Source: Apoda limacodes
Lineage: Eukaryota > Arthropoda > Insecta > Lepidoptera > Limacodidae
Assembly (NCBI GenBank): GCA_946406115.1
Contig: OX291551.1
Span: 31,231,381 to 31,295,380, forward strand
DNA length: 64,000 nt
Reading direction: 5' to 3'
Each line of letters opens with the position of its first letter. Position 1 is the first letter of the stretch. The notes beneath the pieces were generated by a model, which ran no database searches, was not told the origin of the DNA, and worked only from the letters and a program-made list of their open reading frames with translations. This document shows, one piece after another, positions 21,828 to 33,230 of the stretch. Both the position numbers and the translations under genes were made by a program.

Positions 21828-22070
21828 ACATGGTTGAGCGAAGCGATGGCTGATTCATGTGTCATACTCGTGAACGGGTGCCGCCTGTGGAGGCTGGTCT
21901 GCTCTTGCAAACTTCTTTGTATGCCTGTATTTAGTCTTACTTTTTTGTTTTGTTTATCAATACTGTAAGACATTGATTATTTCTAAGTCATGAATAGGTA
22001 GGTCATAAGTGCTCAATTATTGTAGCCTAAATTGAATAAATGATTTTCATTTTGATTTTTTTGAATAGTT
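21828..22070 (+). repeat. LINE B 3' UTR, 5'-truncated, with tail
   Basis: Starts at ACATGGTTGAGCGAAGCGAT, matches the 3' UTR seen at 29020-29480, and ends GCCTAAATTGAATAAATGAT followed by a TTTTCATTTTGATTTTT tail. It meets the 3' end of LINE A copy II tail to tail. It lacks the middle of the UTR. Confidence 0.85.
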
Positions 22071-23956
22071 TTATTTCTCAAAAACAGGATACAATATCAC
22101 TTTTTTGACGTCAGTATAATATGCAAGGAATTTATAAACTACTACAGTTTCGGAATCAAGATGGCGTTCTGGGGAGAAGAAACGGCGAAAGAAACTCTCC
22201 AGCTGGCGTTCTATATAACGATTGGTACATTTCCAAATATACGTACAATGATAGAATGCGTTTTTATCTATAAGATAGTCTTTAATTGAATAGTAAGCTT
22301 TTTTGACAAGTTTCTGTTAAACAAAATTTTTAAACTTTTTTAAATTCAGTTTACAAACTTCTGCAGGGATTTTGTTGTAAAAACGGACACATATTCCTTT
22401 AAATGATTTATCAATTCAATTTTCTCAAGCCTTGTGTGGATTCTCGAGCCAGTTTGTGTCTATTTCTTGTATTTCGATCATGAACATCACTATTTTTTTT
22501 AAAAAAGATTAATATTCTTATGAACATACATTAAATTATCAAATATATATTGACCAGGTAAAGTTAGTATATTGATCTCTTCAAATTTATCCCTTAAAGA
22601 GTGTCTGTTAGATAAATTGTATATTGCTCGAATAGACCAGTACAAATGCAGTACAAATATTGTCTGTATATCAGCTACGTGTCCCCATGATAAGATACCA
22701 TAGGACATCACGCTATGAAAGTAACTAAAATATATTGGCCGGGCTGTGGCTTCGTCTGTAAGTTGACGAATCTTTTTAACCGCAAAAGCTGCAGAACTAA
22801 GTCTATTCGCCAATCCATATATGTGTGGGCCCCATTGAAATTTTGCATCTAAAGTAATGCCTAAGAATACAGCGCTATCTACAACATCTAATTGCTCCCC
22901 ATTTATAAGTACACTGGTTCTTTCTGACTAACATTTGGCGTTAAGAATTTAATACATTTGGTTTTCTTACTGTTAAAAAGCAAATTATTCATATTGAACC
23001 AGTGGACAACCTTAGACAGACAGTTGTTTACATTATCTAGAACTGTTTCGCGTCTTTTAACTCTAAACAAAAGTGATGTGTCATCTGCTAAGAACACTAT
23101 CTCGTTTTAAACTACCTCCGGCAGATCATTAATGTATATAGGAAATAGGAATGGGCCCAGGATGGAGCGCTGTGGAACGCCCATTTTAATTTTAGATCCA
23201 GGGGCGCGCTTCCCATTTATATGAACTGTCTGAATCCTATTGTCCAGGTACGAGCTAATGAGTTTAAGTGCAGTACCTCTTATACCATAGTGTTGCAATT
23301 TCCTAATTAGGGTTTCATGGTGGACACAATCAAATGCCTTGGATAGATCACAAAAAACACCCAAGGCATCCATTGAATCCTCCCAAGCATCAAATATGTG
23401 CTGAATAAGCTCAACACCAGCGTCGGTTGTTGACCGACTTTTTGTGAACCCAAACTGTTTGCAAGTCAGTTGTGAAGTAAAATGACTACTCATTTGATTT
23501 AAAAACAGGTAGTATAAAGATAGGTCTAAAGTTAGAGAGGTCAGTAGTACTACCTGATTTAAATATAGGTATAATTTTACTGTATTTCATTAAATCAGTA
23601 AATACACCACAATCAATAAATTTATTAAAGCTAGTTGGGGAGCAATCACAGAAATTATCGTTTTTTACTAAGGTAACTGAATGGCTCCAGAGTTTTTTAT
23701 TTTTAGAGCATTAAATGCTTAGATAACATCATCATGATTTACATGCCTAAATTTAAATGCTTTTGGGCATTCTTTTACATTTTATTTTAACAGAGCCTCT
23801 GCTATTAATGGAGATGAGTTTAGTGAGTTGGTAAATTAATGAACAATGAGGCAATATCTGTTTCTGAGTTTAAAATAGTCCCATTAACTTCTAGACAATT
23901 ATCAATTTTATGAGATTTTGATTTTCCAGTCTCAGCATTAATAATACTCCAAGTAG
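22071..23956 (-). mobile_element. LINE A copy II, reverse transcriptase and 3' UTR part
   Basis: The minus strand reads, in order: the linker to the reverse transcriptase (ENQNLI-like region near 23900), LTCKQFGFTKSRSTTDAGVE, VFCDLSKAFDCVHHETLIRKL, KMGVPQRSILGPF and IYINDLPEVV (23107-23493), FLADDTSLLFRVKRRE (catalytic ADD, 22903-23097), then LSSAAFAVKKIRQLTDEATA, MSYGILSWGHVADIQ and GQYIFDNLMYVHKNIN (22499-22813). A 3' UTR with GAGAAGAAACGGCGAAAG at 22174 runs to 22071. The core is nearly complete, but Gln-Gly of the GVPQG motif is GVPQR and there are stops. It is split from its endonuclease half by the insertions at 23957-25528. Confidence 0.88.
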
Positions 23957-24058
23957 TTAATTTAAAAGTAATAAAACGGGATTAAACGCGTCATTCGGCA
24001 AAATACCTTTTTCCCGACGTTTCGACTGGGTTACACCAGCCTTGGTCACGGGTACAAA

Positions 24059-24645
24059 TTCAAATTCAATATAATTTATTCAGTTTAGGCTACAATAATT
24101 GAGCACTTATGAATGTCACTACGCCATCGGTTCGTAAGTCTACAGGGCGGGAGACCTTGTACTGAGAAGAACCGGCAAGAAACTCAGCAAGGGCATTTCT
24201 TTTTTCCCTTTCTCTTACAGCGTCCAATTCAAATATTGGAAAATGCCCTCCCTATCATAAAAGGACACTTTCCATTACAAACATAAAAAAAAACATGAAA
24301 TATAAAGCACAAGCACAACATAAAAAAGTATCTAATATAAACAAAAGACAGTTTATGTATTCATCACTAAGAAATAATCAATGTCTTACAGTATTAATAA
24401 ACAAAAAAAAAAGTAAGACTAAATACTAAGAATACAAAGAAGTTTGCAAGAGCAGACCAGCCTCCACAGGCGGCACCCGTTCACGAGTATGACACATGAA
24501 TCAGCCATCGCTTCGCTCAACCATGTTTTAGGGAACGTAACGACCCGACACACACGCCACCACCGCAGAGACACTTTGAGAGAGCATGACACACTCAAGC
24601 AACTCCAATAAAACTTCGATTGTACTAGTTACAATGTGTGTAGTA
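24059..24645 (-). repeat. LINE B 3' UTR inserted in the Penelope-like element
   Basis: Runs from the tail AAATTCAAATTCAATATAAT (left end) through CGGTTCGTAAGTCTACAGGG, GAGAAGAACCGGCAAGAAAC, GCAAGAGCAGACCAGCCTCC and GGGAACGTAACGACCCGACA to the region near 24640. It is the complement of 28830-29480. Only the 3' UTR was inserted, the usual outcome of 5' truncation in LINE integration. Confidence 0.88.
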
Positions 24646-25233
24646 CACTGGCGGTGCGTGGCGTCGTCGGCTTCGAGTGGAGGTGTCCTGTTGAACTACC
24701 CTCACCTTGTCTTTATAATTGTCAAAATCACTACACACAACACTAACGGTGTCCTCGGGTGCGTTCGTTGGTGAAACTCGAGAACTGTATTTTCCTATAA
24801 CTGGATATCATGCAGGCGACAGTTTGTATCCATCCTCACGATTGAAGTTCTTATGCTTTTTTTATTTCAATCGTTTCGCGTACCAATCTACGGTAATATT
24901 GCCGATCGGTAGATAAAACCTTAGGCTGGTGGAGCTCAATCCAGTGGTTGGAATTTGAGTTAATTAGATATTCTGCTATAGCTGGTTTTGTCGTCTGGCA
25001 ATTCTTTACAGCAGCAATACGTTCTTTGACCCTGTCCGCAATTGTGCGTTTGGTCTGGCCAATGTAAGAACTGCCGCAGCTACAGTCAATTTTGTAGACA
25101 CCTGGTGTTTGGTACGGGATTACGTCCTTTGGCGTGCGCACCTGCTGTTCAATTTTGGAGTACGGAACATATACCGTCATAATGGAGAATTTATTTAAAA
25201 GCGATCCAATTTTATCCGTTACTCCGTTACGTT
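24646..25233 (-). pseudogene. Penelope-like element GIY-YIG endonuclease domain
   Basis: The minus strand reads GSLLNKFSIMTVYVPYSKI, VIPYQTPGVYKIDCSCGSSY and IGQTKRTIADRVKERIAAVK. The GVY (25094-25102) and YIG (25058-25066) of the GIY-YIG motif are intact, and the Cys pair CSC lies just before YIG, as in Penelope-like proteins. The next Arg (TKR) is also kept. The open frame ends at 24851. A one-base shift then continues as KHKNFNREDGYKLSPA, stop, YPVIGKY, the normal C-terminus, so this end is broken. The reverse transcriptase half is missing. In an intact element this nuclease nicks the target. Confidence 0.9.
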
Positions 25234-25298
25234 AGGAAAAAGGTATTTTGCCAAATAACGCGTTTAATCCCGTTTTATTATTTTTAAATTAGTAGTAG

Positions 25299-25500
25299 AG
25301 ACTCCCTCGCAGCCTAGATAGTAGCGTGGCCAGCTGCTGTGCAGAGGGTGTGGGTTCGATTCCCGCGCTGGACAAACATTTATGTCATAATATAAACATT
25401 TGTGTTTGTCTTGAGTCTGGCTGTATTTATGTATGATATGTACGTATTTACATAGACGGCGCTGTGTGTAATGTCCAAAAATATTAAAAAAAAAAAAAAT
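25299..25500 (+). repeat. tRNA-derived SINE
   Basis: A tRNA-like head of about 75 bp contains a perfect box B (GGTTCGATTCC, 25353-25363) and an upstream box A-like TAGCGTGGCCAGC. An unrelated body follows (TTGTGTTTGTCTTGAGTCTG, TATTTATGTA) and an A-run at 25485-25499. A relative lies on the minus strand at 44254-44460. It is noncoding and would depend on LINE machinery to move. Confidence 0.85.
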
Positions 25501-25528
25501 GGGACGCGTAAATTTAAAAACTTATACT

Positions 25529-26580
25529 CTAAGTAGTTTTTATTTTATCATTTCTATTTTAAATTGTTTTACTAAGAAAACGTGATTTTGCTATACGAAA
25601 GATTACTTTAAATAATTAAGAGTATTTTTAACATAATCATTATTTTTTTTGCTTATATTAAACTTCCTTTAACTATATAACTCATACAATCGTTTTCTAC
25701 TTATATGGATGCCCACAGTAGCCCAATCACTAATGCATGGACGTTGGTTAGATAAGACACTCTTGGGTTTAAATACAAAGTCGTACTAATCACTAAAAAC
25801 TTTAAAAAACATACTATATTGTGTATTTGGATTATTATGTTCGACAAGAGACGGAATTTTTAACAATAAATTATTTTTAAATATCTCCAAGTGTCGTTTA
25901 GTTTTAGGTCTTATAACAATTTTTTCCTTACATTTATTCTCTGTTAACAATTCAATTTGCACTAACTGCCCACAATGGTCAGAAGAAAGGTTATTAATAA
26001 TAATTTTATTTGTAACTGTCATACAATCTCTAAAAATATTATCTATGCATGTTGCTGTATTGGCTGTTATTCTAGTCCGTGATAGAAATATATTTTTACA
26101 GTTGAATTATTGAAATAGACTTTATAATTTTATGCCTAAGGAGGACTTTTCTACTAACAAATCTATATTGAAATCTCCGCAAACAAATACTTTTTTATTT
26201 TTTTACAAATTCATTTTATTTTCAAAAATGACATAATCCGCTGAGGGCAGCCTGTACACACTAACAACAATGAAATGTTCTAAGTAACTCCACACAGGCT
26301 ATTTTAATAATTCGTTCAATAGAGAGGCTCACAATATCTTACCGATCTTTATGTTTTAATTTGTTATTTACAAGACTCAAAGAGCTACCCTGAATAGCGT
26401 GTTCCCTGTTGAACGAACTACTAATTTGGTGACTACTGAAGTTGAACATGTACTGGTGAGATTTAACCAATGTTCTGTAATGCATAGAATATCTATGTTG
26501 CAGTTCATGAATAACTCTATTTCAAGGTCTTTTCCAAGCATACCTTGAATATTTTGGTTGACTATGTTTAGGGTTATCAC
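25529..26580 (-). pseudogene. LINE A copy II, ORF2 endonuclease part
   Basis: The minus strand reads NIVNQNIQGMLGKDLEIELF and MNCNIDILCITEHWLNLTS (26377-26646), then in broken frames the VYRPP and GDFN regions, then VQIELLTENKCKEKIV, KTKRHLEIFKNNLLLKIPSL and VEHNNPNTQYSMFFKVFSD (25786-26022), ending with the DWATVGIH/RKRLYEL block. This is the same order as copy I and copy III. It continues across the Penelope/SINE block into the reverse transcriptase at 23956. Stops are common. Confidence 0.85.
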
Positions 26581-28213
26581 CGCTGCAAGAATGCAACACA
26601 TATTGCATCCAAAAACATTTATATAAAAATGCATAATTTTTGTCATATAATGTTTCGTAATAATAAGTTAATATGAAGTATATATTTACACATTATTTAC
26701 CTTATAGGGACTAGTTTAGATTTAAGAAAATGTTATAACAATCAGTGTAAAATTGTATGAAAAAAGTAGAGTAGGTTTGTTTCATTTCCCCTCTTTACTA
26801 TTTGTTGATATCAAAAATGATATTGTGTGAGTACCGACATGTTGTCGACTTTGTACGCACGATTATCCCCAAAAAAGCGGGAATTTTAGTTTGATATATG
26901 TATGTAAAACATATGCCATTTGTTGTGCAAAAATGTACAGAACTACTATGTAAAGTTCTATATAAACCGAATGTAAGGTAATTGAGTTACAGGTGAAAAT
27001 AGTTAGCGTGTTGAGTATTGTACATTCTTTCTCCGTCACTCCTATAACAATAGACTGCGATAATGATACAAAAGGGATGGGTCTATGGGTAAAAAAGAGA
27101 AAGACTGTCTGAAACTTTACCTGGCTAGGGTCATTAAGTCCTTAGGCTATGCCTAAAGTAAGTATCACAGGTTGAATGCACACCTTTGCCCCTATACATA
27201 GGTATCTACACCGTTACGGTAAGTAGTATGGTTAGGGCGCAAAACACATGTAAACTTATGAAACACAATAGCTTATAACTCAGCAACCGGGTTACATAAG
27301 ATAAAGATAAATATATCGCCAGATGCTTCTCATAGGCATCTATCAAAATAAATAGGTTTCATACAGGTAACTTTAAGCCCTGAAGTACAGGAGCACAAGG
27401 AAAATCCTGAAAATTTGTATCACACATTTTTTCATAATTTAACATACTGACAGACACCAAAAACACGGAAAGGTATGTCCGAATTTTAGGTCTATTTTTT
27501 GACATATAGCACAAACTCTGTAGTCATCTAGTGTAGGCAGAAAGCCCTGAGAGCTAGAATTCCAGCTCTTCTCTCACTACGGCCTAACCGTATACGATGG
27601 AACATACCACTATACGTCGTTGGAACCGCCTCCGAAAGCTCTATCTTAGGACACCTAAATCGTCATTATAGCTCCTACCGTTTGGCTATAAAACCTAAAA
27701 ATGTAAAACAGCGTTATTTTATAGTCAAGCCGCAAATCGTGTGACTGTGATGGCAATAGCCGATAGAGACCCCAACTGTCAGTAGCGATTTATAGCTAGG
27801 TAGATATACCTACACTTTCGATATATGTCTATATCGACTACTATATGTTGTCTTTCACTAAGTTTTTGTGTGGGCTAGATTTTCAGTCACCACAGTAAGT
27901 ACAATAAGTTAAGTACTAAATCTAGAAGGTTCTATGGAACAACCTCTCCCTCTGATGGGGTTTTTCATTTTTATTATAAATATAGAACAAATTTTGTATC
28001 TGTATTCAAGAAGCTTCAAAAAGTATCCATCAGATACTAATATATAATGTTTAAAGTGAAATATGTGTTAGAATTAGGTTAGAAGCATAAGTTAAAAAAT
28101 AAAATCGGTCTGTTGTGTGCATATACGCGTTTTAATATCTCAAGCGCCTAAGAAGAAATTCCTTGTCACGGGCAAAACCTTGTGCCACAGATATCGAAGG
28201 GTCTGTCCGCACA
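26581..28213. other. Unidentified 1.6-kb segment inside LINE A copy II
   Basis: No gene or known repeat recognised. It separates the LINE A ORF2 start (26580) from a LINE B insertion and the LINE A ORF1 remnant (29484 on), so it may itself be an insertion. I found no terminal inverted repeats at its edges. Confidence 0.4.
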
Positions 28214-28225
28214 TAGATTCTTTTT

Positions 28226-29482
28226 TACTTTAGCTATTTCCATTCCGTCATGTCTTATGGCATTTTGCTTTGGGGTAAGGCAGCTGATATTGATACAGTC
28301 TTTATTTTGCAAAAGAGAGCAGTACGGTCAATTTATAAATTAGGACCTCGAATTTCTCTTAGGGAACTATTTAGGGAAATTGATATTTTAACTGTTCCTT
28401 GCCAATATATCTTCGCTTGTATAATGTATGTACGACAAAATTGTCACTTTTTTGCTAAAAATAGTGACCTCCACAGTGTTAATACAAGGAATAAGGATAA
28501 ATTGGTAGTTCCAAAATGTCGTCTTCAGAAGGTACACAGCTCTTTCGCAATACAAAGTATATTTTTCTACAATAAAATTCCAGAACATGTGGTTAATTTA
28601 CCCTCAAATAAATTTAAAATATTTGTCAAAGATAGTTTAATGAAAAAAAGCTATTACAAAGTTGATGAATACATAAATGATAAAAATGCTTGGAAAAATT
28701 AGAACTTAATTGATTTGTATTGGGGCATTTGAAATAATTTTTTTTAAATTAAAACATTGTATATTATGTTATTACCTAGTGTAAGGCTATATTGTATTTT
28801 TATATGATGTATAAAAGATTAACTAGTGAGTTTATTGCCGTTGCTTCTCGGTAGTAAAGCATTACGAACCTTCCAATCTTCTCCTCTTATATTTTGTTCC
28901 TTTAATACACACAATGTAACTAGTACAATCGAAGTTTTATTGGAGTTGCTTGAGTGTGTCATGCTCTCTCAAAGTGTCTCTGCGGTGGTGGCGTGTGTGT
29001 CGGGTCGTTACGTTCCCTAAAACATGGTTGAGCGAAGCGATGGCTGATTCATGTGTCATACTCGTGAACGGGTGCCGCCTGTGGAGGCTGGTCTGCTCTT
29101 GCAAACTTCTTTGTATTCTTAGTATTTAGTCTTACTTTTTTGTTTTGTTTATTAATACTGTAAGACATTGATTATTTCTTAGTGATGAATACATAAACTG
29201 TCTTTTGTTTATATTAGATACTTTTTTATGTTGTGCTTGTGCTTTATATTTTATGTGTTTTATGTTTGTAATGGAAAGTGTCCTTTTATGATAGGGAGGG
29301 CATTTTCCAATATTTTAATTGGACGCTGTAAGAGAAAGGGAGAAAAGAAATGCCCTTGCTGAGTTTCTTGCCGGTTCTTCTCAGTACAAGTCGCCCTGTA
29401 GACTTACGAACCGATGGCGTAGTGACATTCATAAGTGCTCAATTATTGTAGCCTAAACTGAATAAATTATATTGAATTTTTA
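28226..29482 (+). mobile_element. LINE family B copy, ORF2 C-terminus plus full 3' UTR
   Basis: A 5'-truncated LINE. An open frame at 28250-28702 reads MSYGILLWGKAADIDTVFIL, QKRAVRSIYKLGPRISLREL, LHSVNTRNKDKLVVPKCRLQ and ends KVDEYINDKNAWKN, a natural C-terminus. A 3' UTR of about 770 bp follows, with GTTGAGCGAAGCGATGGCTG, the motif TTTCTTGCCGGTTCTTCTC (29363-29381) and the end GCCTAAACTGAATAAATTAT with a TTGAATTT tail. It is inserted in LINE A copy II in the opposite orientation. Other copies lie at 35.6, 52.3-54.9 and 54.9-55.2 kb. Confidence 0.9.
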
Positions 29483-29483
29483 T

Positions 29484-30062
29484 TTTTTTAGAACATCAGA
29501 CACAAAAGTCGAGCCAGAGGGATTCTTTGTTGTACGCTTAGCTAAAAAAAAGTCTTTAAACTATTATCTTGCCCTAAAGAGGCAATTTGACTAGAATTTC
29601 GTGGACGCGTTTCCAGAGTCAGTATATTAAAACTAGTATTATGCCCAAAAGAGGCAGTCTCACCAGGCACATTCTTGGCTAAGTTATTTAAACAATATGA
29701 CAATGAGCGTACTATCTGTTTTATAAGATTTTGATATACAATTTCTATGTTTTCCTACATAATAGTTATTATTAATATAATTATTGATGTCAATTATATG
29801 TAAATTATTACTACTTTGGGACATTGCATGCATTGACAAATTGAATTTATATGTTAAAAGATTATAATTGTCATGTAAGTATTTGCTAAATGGATAAGTG
29901 AACAATATTATTTGTTTTACAATCAATATGCTAAGATTATTTAAATTTGTAGTCAATTGATGTTTGCTCATTTTTCCTCTCTGCCCTATAAGTATAACAA
30001 CTATGCTGTTTTTAGAAAATTTACAGTCCTTAATATAATTAAGTATGCCCTGGTAAGAACAG
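29484..30062 (-). pseudogene. LINE A copy II, ORF1 hydrolase-like part
   Basis: The minus strand reads SYQGILNYIKDCKFSKNSIV, VILIGQRGKMSKHQLTTNLN and VKQIILFTYPFSKYLHDNYN, close to copy I at 18990-19300. It continues past the ORF1 end (CTTTTTTTAGCTAAGCGTAC) to the LINE B insertion. The upstream coiled-coil half is absent because the copy abuts LINE D sequence near 30062. Confidence 0.8.
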
Positions 30063-31135
30063 TACTGGTAAGATGCTCTTGGAGATGGAGAGGGGAGTGT
30101 TCTGTAAATGTGGGACGACAGTAAATGGGATTTTGAATCGGATGTTGAATCGGACCAAGTTTTTCCGTCCCCAGTCAGATACCTTGGTCGAAGTGGTCTC
30201 GATTTGAGACACAAGTTTTCCGCGTTTTTCCTCCATATCGGAACGAGAGATGTTTGCAAGGCCCGTGTAATCAGTGTCTCCAGTGCTGTAATCTGCATAG
30301 TATCGTTGATGTCTAACATTTCATTGATATGCAGTAGAAACAGCGTAGGAGACAGCACAGAGCCTTGCGGGACACCAGCATTATTGTCCACGCTATCAAA
30401 GCAACTACCGTCAACTACTACAACTACTACGTATGAGACAAAAAGCTAGCAACCAATTTGCACAAACCCTCAACTCCGTAAGATGGCAACTTCGATAGAA
30501 GACCCCAGTGCCAGGCCCGATCGGACGCCTTCACTGTGTCCAGGCTACATGCCAATGCCTTCCTCTGACTTTCAATGGCTAGTGCCCATCGGTGTGTGAG
30601 ATACACTAGAAGGTCACCAGTCGAGCGACCGTGGCGAAAGCCATATTGACGGTCGCTGACCAGGTCGTGTTTTTCTAGGTATCTTAGCAGCTGCGTATTG
30701 ATCATACGCTCCATCACCTTGGAGAGGACAGAGGTAATAGCGATGGGCCTGTCATTCGGTGGATCTGATCTATCGCCCTTTTTGGGCACCGGGTGCACAT
30801 TCGCAATCTTCCATAAAGACGGAAATTGCCTAGTGTGGTAGGAGAGCGCGAAGAGGCACGTGAGTACAGGACACAATTCAGGAGCTCACTGTTTAAGCAC
30901 CACTGCTGGTATACCGTCTGGCCCACTCGACTCATGAACATTTAGAGAAAGTAATGACTGCCTGACCTCCCGTTGTATTATGGTGATTTCCGGCATGGTC
31001 TTACGGCACCACGGTATAGTAGTTTGTACAGCGCCTTCGTCCTTCATATTCGAGTTTCAGGCAAAGAGACTACCAAGTAGATCGGCTTTTTCTTTAGCAC
31101 TAAGGGCCAAGTCATCATCGGTCTTTCGATGTGGA
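30063..31135 (-). pseudogene. LINE family D reverse transcriptase fragment
   Basis: The minus strand reads DDDLALSAKEKADLLGSLFA, SGPDGIPAVVLK, CPVLTCLFALSYHTRQFPSL, WKIANVHPVPKKGDRSDPPN, DRPIAITSVLSKVMERMINT, LVSDRQYGFRHGRSTGDLLV, then ACSLDTVKASDRAWHWGL (the first catalytic block) and NAGVPQGSVLSPTLFLLHIN. After that it shifts frame and the CYADD box is lost to a deletion. The catalytic Asp pair is therefore absent. Most of the finger and palm is preserved in one 149-residue open frame (30427-30876). Confidence 0.88.
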
Positions 31136-31640
31136 AGATGGTCATAAAAATGGATCATTAATAATAGAAAGATATTTATAAAAATATTTATTTGGACTAC
31201 TTATTACACAGCTTATAGATAAACAAAAAACAGGAAAAAAAAAAAAGAAATTATAAAGAATAAGTAAGTAATTATCTTATAAGCTATGTGGGTACAAAAA
31301 GGCTTCTCACTCAGCAATACGCTGTAACCAATGGCCACAGCACTGATTTTCAGTGTGAACCTACCGTGGTCGATGGACTCGTTCGACAGATAAATATATA
31401 TGTAAAAATTACCTACCCTCTTATTTTAACCATTAACACTACAAGTATGACTATTATTTATAAAAACAAAAAACAAAAAACTAACATATAATACATTTTT
31501 ACAGTTATTTATGGCAGTATGATTTAAGACCGTAGTCCGATCTTAAGGACCAATACAAACAAAACGAACACAACTCTCTTTAGTCTATTAATGAACCTTA
31601 AACTAATTATTTAATATACGAACTTAAGATATTAGTTTTT
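31136..31640. other. Noncoding spacer
   Basis: AT-rich, with an A-run near 31235. Nothing recognised. Confidence 0.4.
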
Positions 31641-32456
31641 AAATTAAAGAAATTGAACATCTTAATTGAATTTTGTTGGGTACCTGGTCACTCAGGTATT
31701 CTTGGTAATGAACTTGTAGATTCTCTTGCTAAATCATCTGCTAACACCTTAGAATGCAACTTCCATGTTCCTTATTCTGATCTTGTATTGTTTTTAAAAC
31801 AGAACATGATCAAAAGATGGACTTCATACCTTAAAACTAGTAGAGAAATCAAAGGTAAATGGCTTGCAGAAATAGAACCAGAACCGTCAACTAAAGCATG
31901 GTTTGAGAAATGCAAAGGCTATTGTCCCAGGGATTTTATCACCACTCTAAGCAAAATCAGAATAGGCCACTGCAGATTACCATCTCATTTGGCCCGTTTA
32001 AACATAATAAATAATGCTAAGTGTATATACTGCAACTACGATACTTGCGATCTTCATCATATTATTTTTGTATGTTCCGCATTTTCATTACAACGATTGT
32101 TATTTATAAGTGTTTGTCAAGATTTATTAAAAAACGAAACTATTCCTTGTGATGTTCAAAAATTGTTAAAATTCCGTATTATATATCCTGCAATTTATGA
32201 TATTATTGTAAATACAGTTGGTAGAATTTGATTTTTGGTATATATAATTAAGTAAATTCCTTTTTTTCCATTACTTTTATCATTTTTTTATGTTATGTTA
32301 GTTGTAATTTTATGTTCTGTTTTCCTTTGCTTTCAATTTTGATTGGTTTTGTAAAGTAATTTTACTTGCTCTTTTTTAAATTTTACTGTATATGTTGTTA
32401 CTTATTTATGTGAAGGTTGGTGGCTCATAGCCAATACCTAAATAAAATGAAAAAAA
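31641..32456 (+). mobile_element. RNase H-bearing LINE (I-group-like), 5'-truncated
   Basis: An open frame to 32231 starts inside an RNase H domain: FCWVPGHSGILGNELVDSLA holds the conserved His and Asp of its last motif. A C-terminal region follows with RIGHCRLPSHLARL and a Cys/His set (CIYCNYDTCDLHHIIFVC). The protein ends TVGRI. A 3' UTR follows to a TAAATAAAATG and A-run tail at about 32440-32456. RNase H at the end of ORF2 is seen in I, R1, LOA and related clades; I cannot choose among them. The tail is intact and the open frame unbroken, so this is a fairly recent 5'-truncated insertion. Confidence 0.85.
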
Positions 32457-32459
32457 AAA

Positions 32460-33230
32460 TGAACCTTGATGGCCGGAGTAAACAAACAAATCCAAGAAGT
32501 GTTCAGTGTTTCTTACTATCGTGACATAAACATTAGTGTCAAGGCTGTGTACTATCAACTTTTCAAATCCCAAATTTTTACAATCTATACCATGAAGAAC
32601 ATATCGTGTGTCAGCTTCCTCATGATAGGGTTGCATGTAGTCAACATTTGGATGGAGGTTCGTGCTCACAACTTTGGCTTCAGGAAAACCTCCAGAAGTC
32701 AGTAGTTCGTAATTGACGTCAAGCTTCAAGGCTTGTTTAGTAATTCCTATGGACATAAACACTGCAAGGCTTGCTATATTTGAAACCGAGTGCATGAAAC
32801 GATCCCACTTCCTGGGAAGGAGTGTCTCTCGACCCGCAATTTTGTGGTCAATGGAATTTATCGAATGCCCTCGTTTTGAACATGTTCTAGATTTGATAGA
32901 TGCCTTGTTATACTGATCAAATAGGACAAAAATATTTCGACATTCCGTTTTATTGGATTCCTAAGTTAAATGCTCGTAAGGATACGTCACTGAAATCACC
33001 AAAAGTCTTTGTACTTTTTTGTTTCCCAATAGCTTGTATTAAAACAAATCCATGTAAAGTTTACACAAGGTAAACGCCTCCTTGAATTGCTGGATACCAT
33101 TTTCTGTTGCTTTTCTGATATTTGCGCTATCTTCAGACTGGCAAATAAGGCAAAGATTCCAGTTTACTTCGGCCTTTTCTTTTCGCTTAGGTAAACTAAC
33201 CGACCCGACAGCACCTAACTCCATGTTTAC
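32460..33230 (-). pseudogene. Uncharacterised repeat-encoded protein with possible PIN/FEN-like core
   Basis: Minus-strand frames give VNWNLCLICQSEDSANIRKA (33039-33224, a CxxC piece), then GRETLLPRKWDRFMHSVSNI, HEEADTRYVLHGI (32604-32624 for HEEADTR) and IVHSLDTNVYV (DTN at 32540). The order LPxxW, HEEADTR, then D-T-D/N-V matches a protein family found in many copies in invertebrate genomes. The acidic motifs resemble the metal-binding residues of PIN/FEN1-like nucleases; this is inference. Stops and frameshifts break it, and the DTD motif reads DTN. The RNase H LINE tail lies against its end. Confidence 0.55.

Larger units (their letters stand above)
23957..25291 (-). mobile_element. Penelope-like retroelement, 5'-truncated, with inverted end repeats
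   Basis: Inverted repeats of about 57 bp lie at 23957-24014 and 25234-25291 (core AAAACGGGATTAAACGCGT). Between them, on the minus strand, is the GIY-YIG end of a Penelope-like element, itself interrupted by a LINE B 3' UTR at 24059-24645. The left part continues into CCCGACGTTTCGACTGGG. The similar 15-mers ATACTCCAAGTAGTT (23944-23958) and ATACTCTAAGTAGTT (about 25529-25545) look like the target duplication of the whole inserted block in LINE A copy II. Confidence 0.75.

Noticed and set aside
25299..25380. A true tRNA gene (box B GGTTCGATTCC)
   Set aside because: The head does not fold into a full cloverleaf by eye and is joined to a SINE body with an A-tail.
28826..29020. Small conserved protein (also at 35873-36067)
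   Set aside because: The repeated open frame lies in the LINE B 3' UTR; conservation reflects shared descent of the element.
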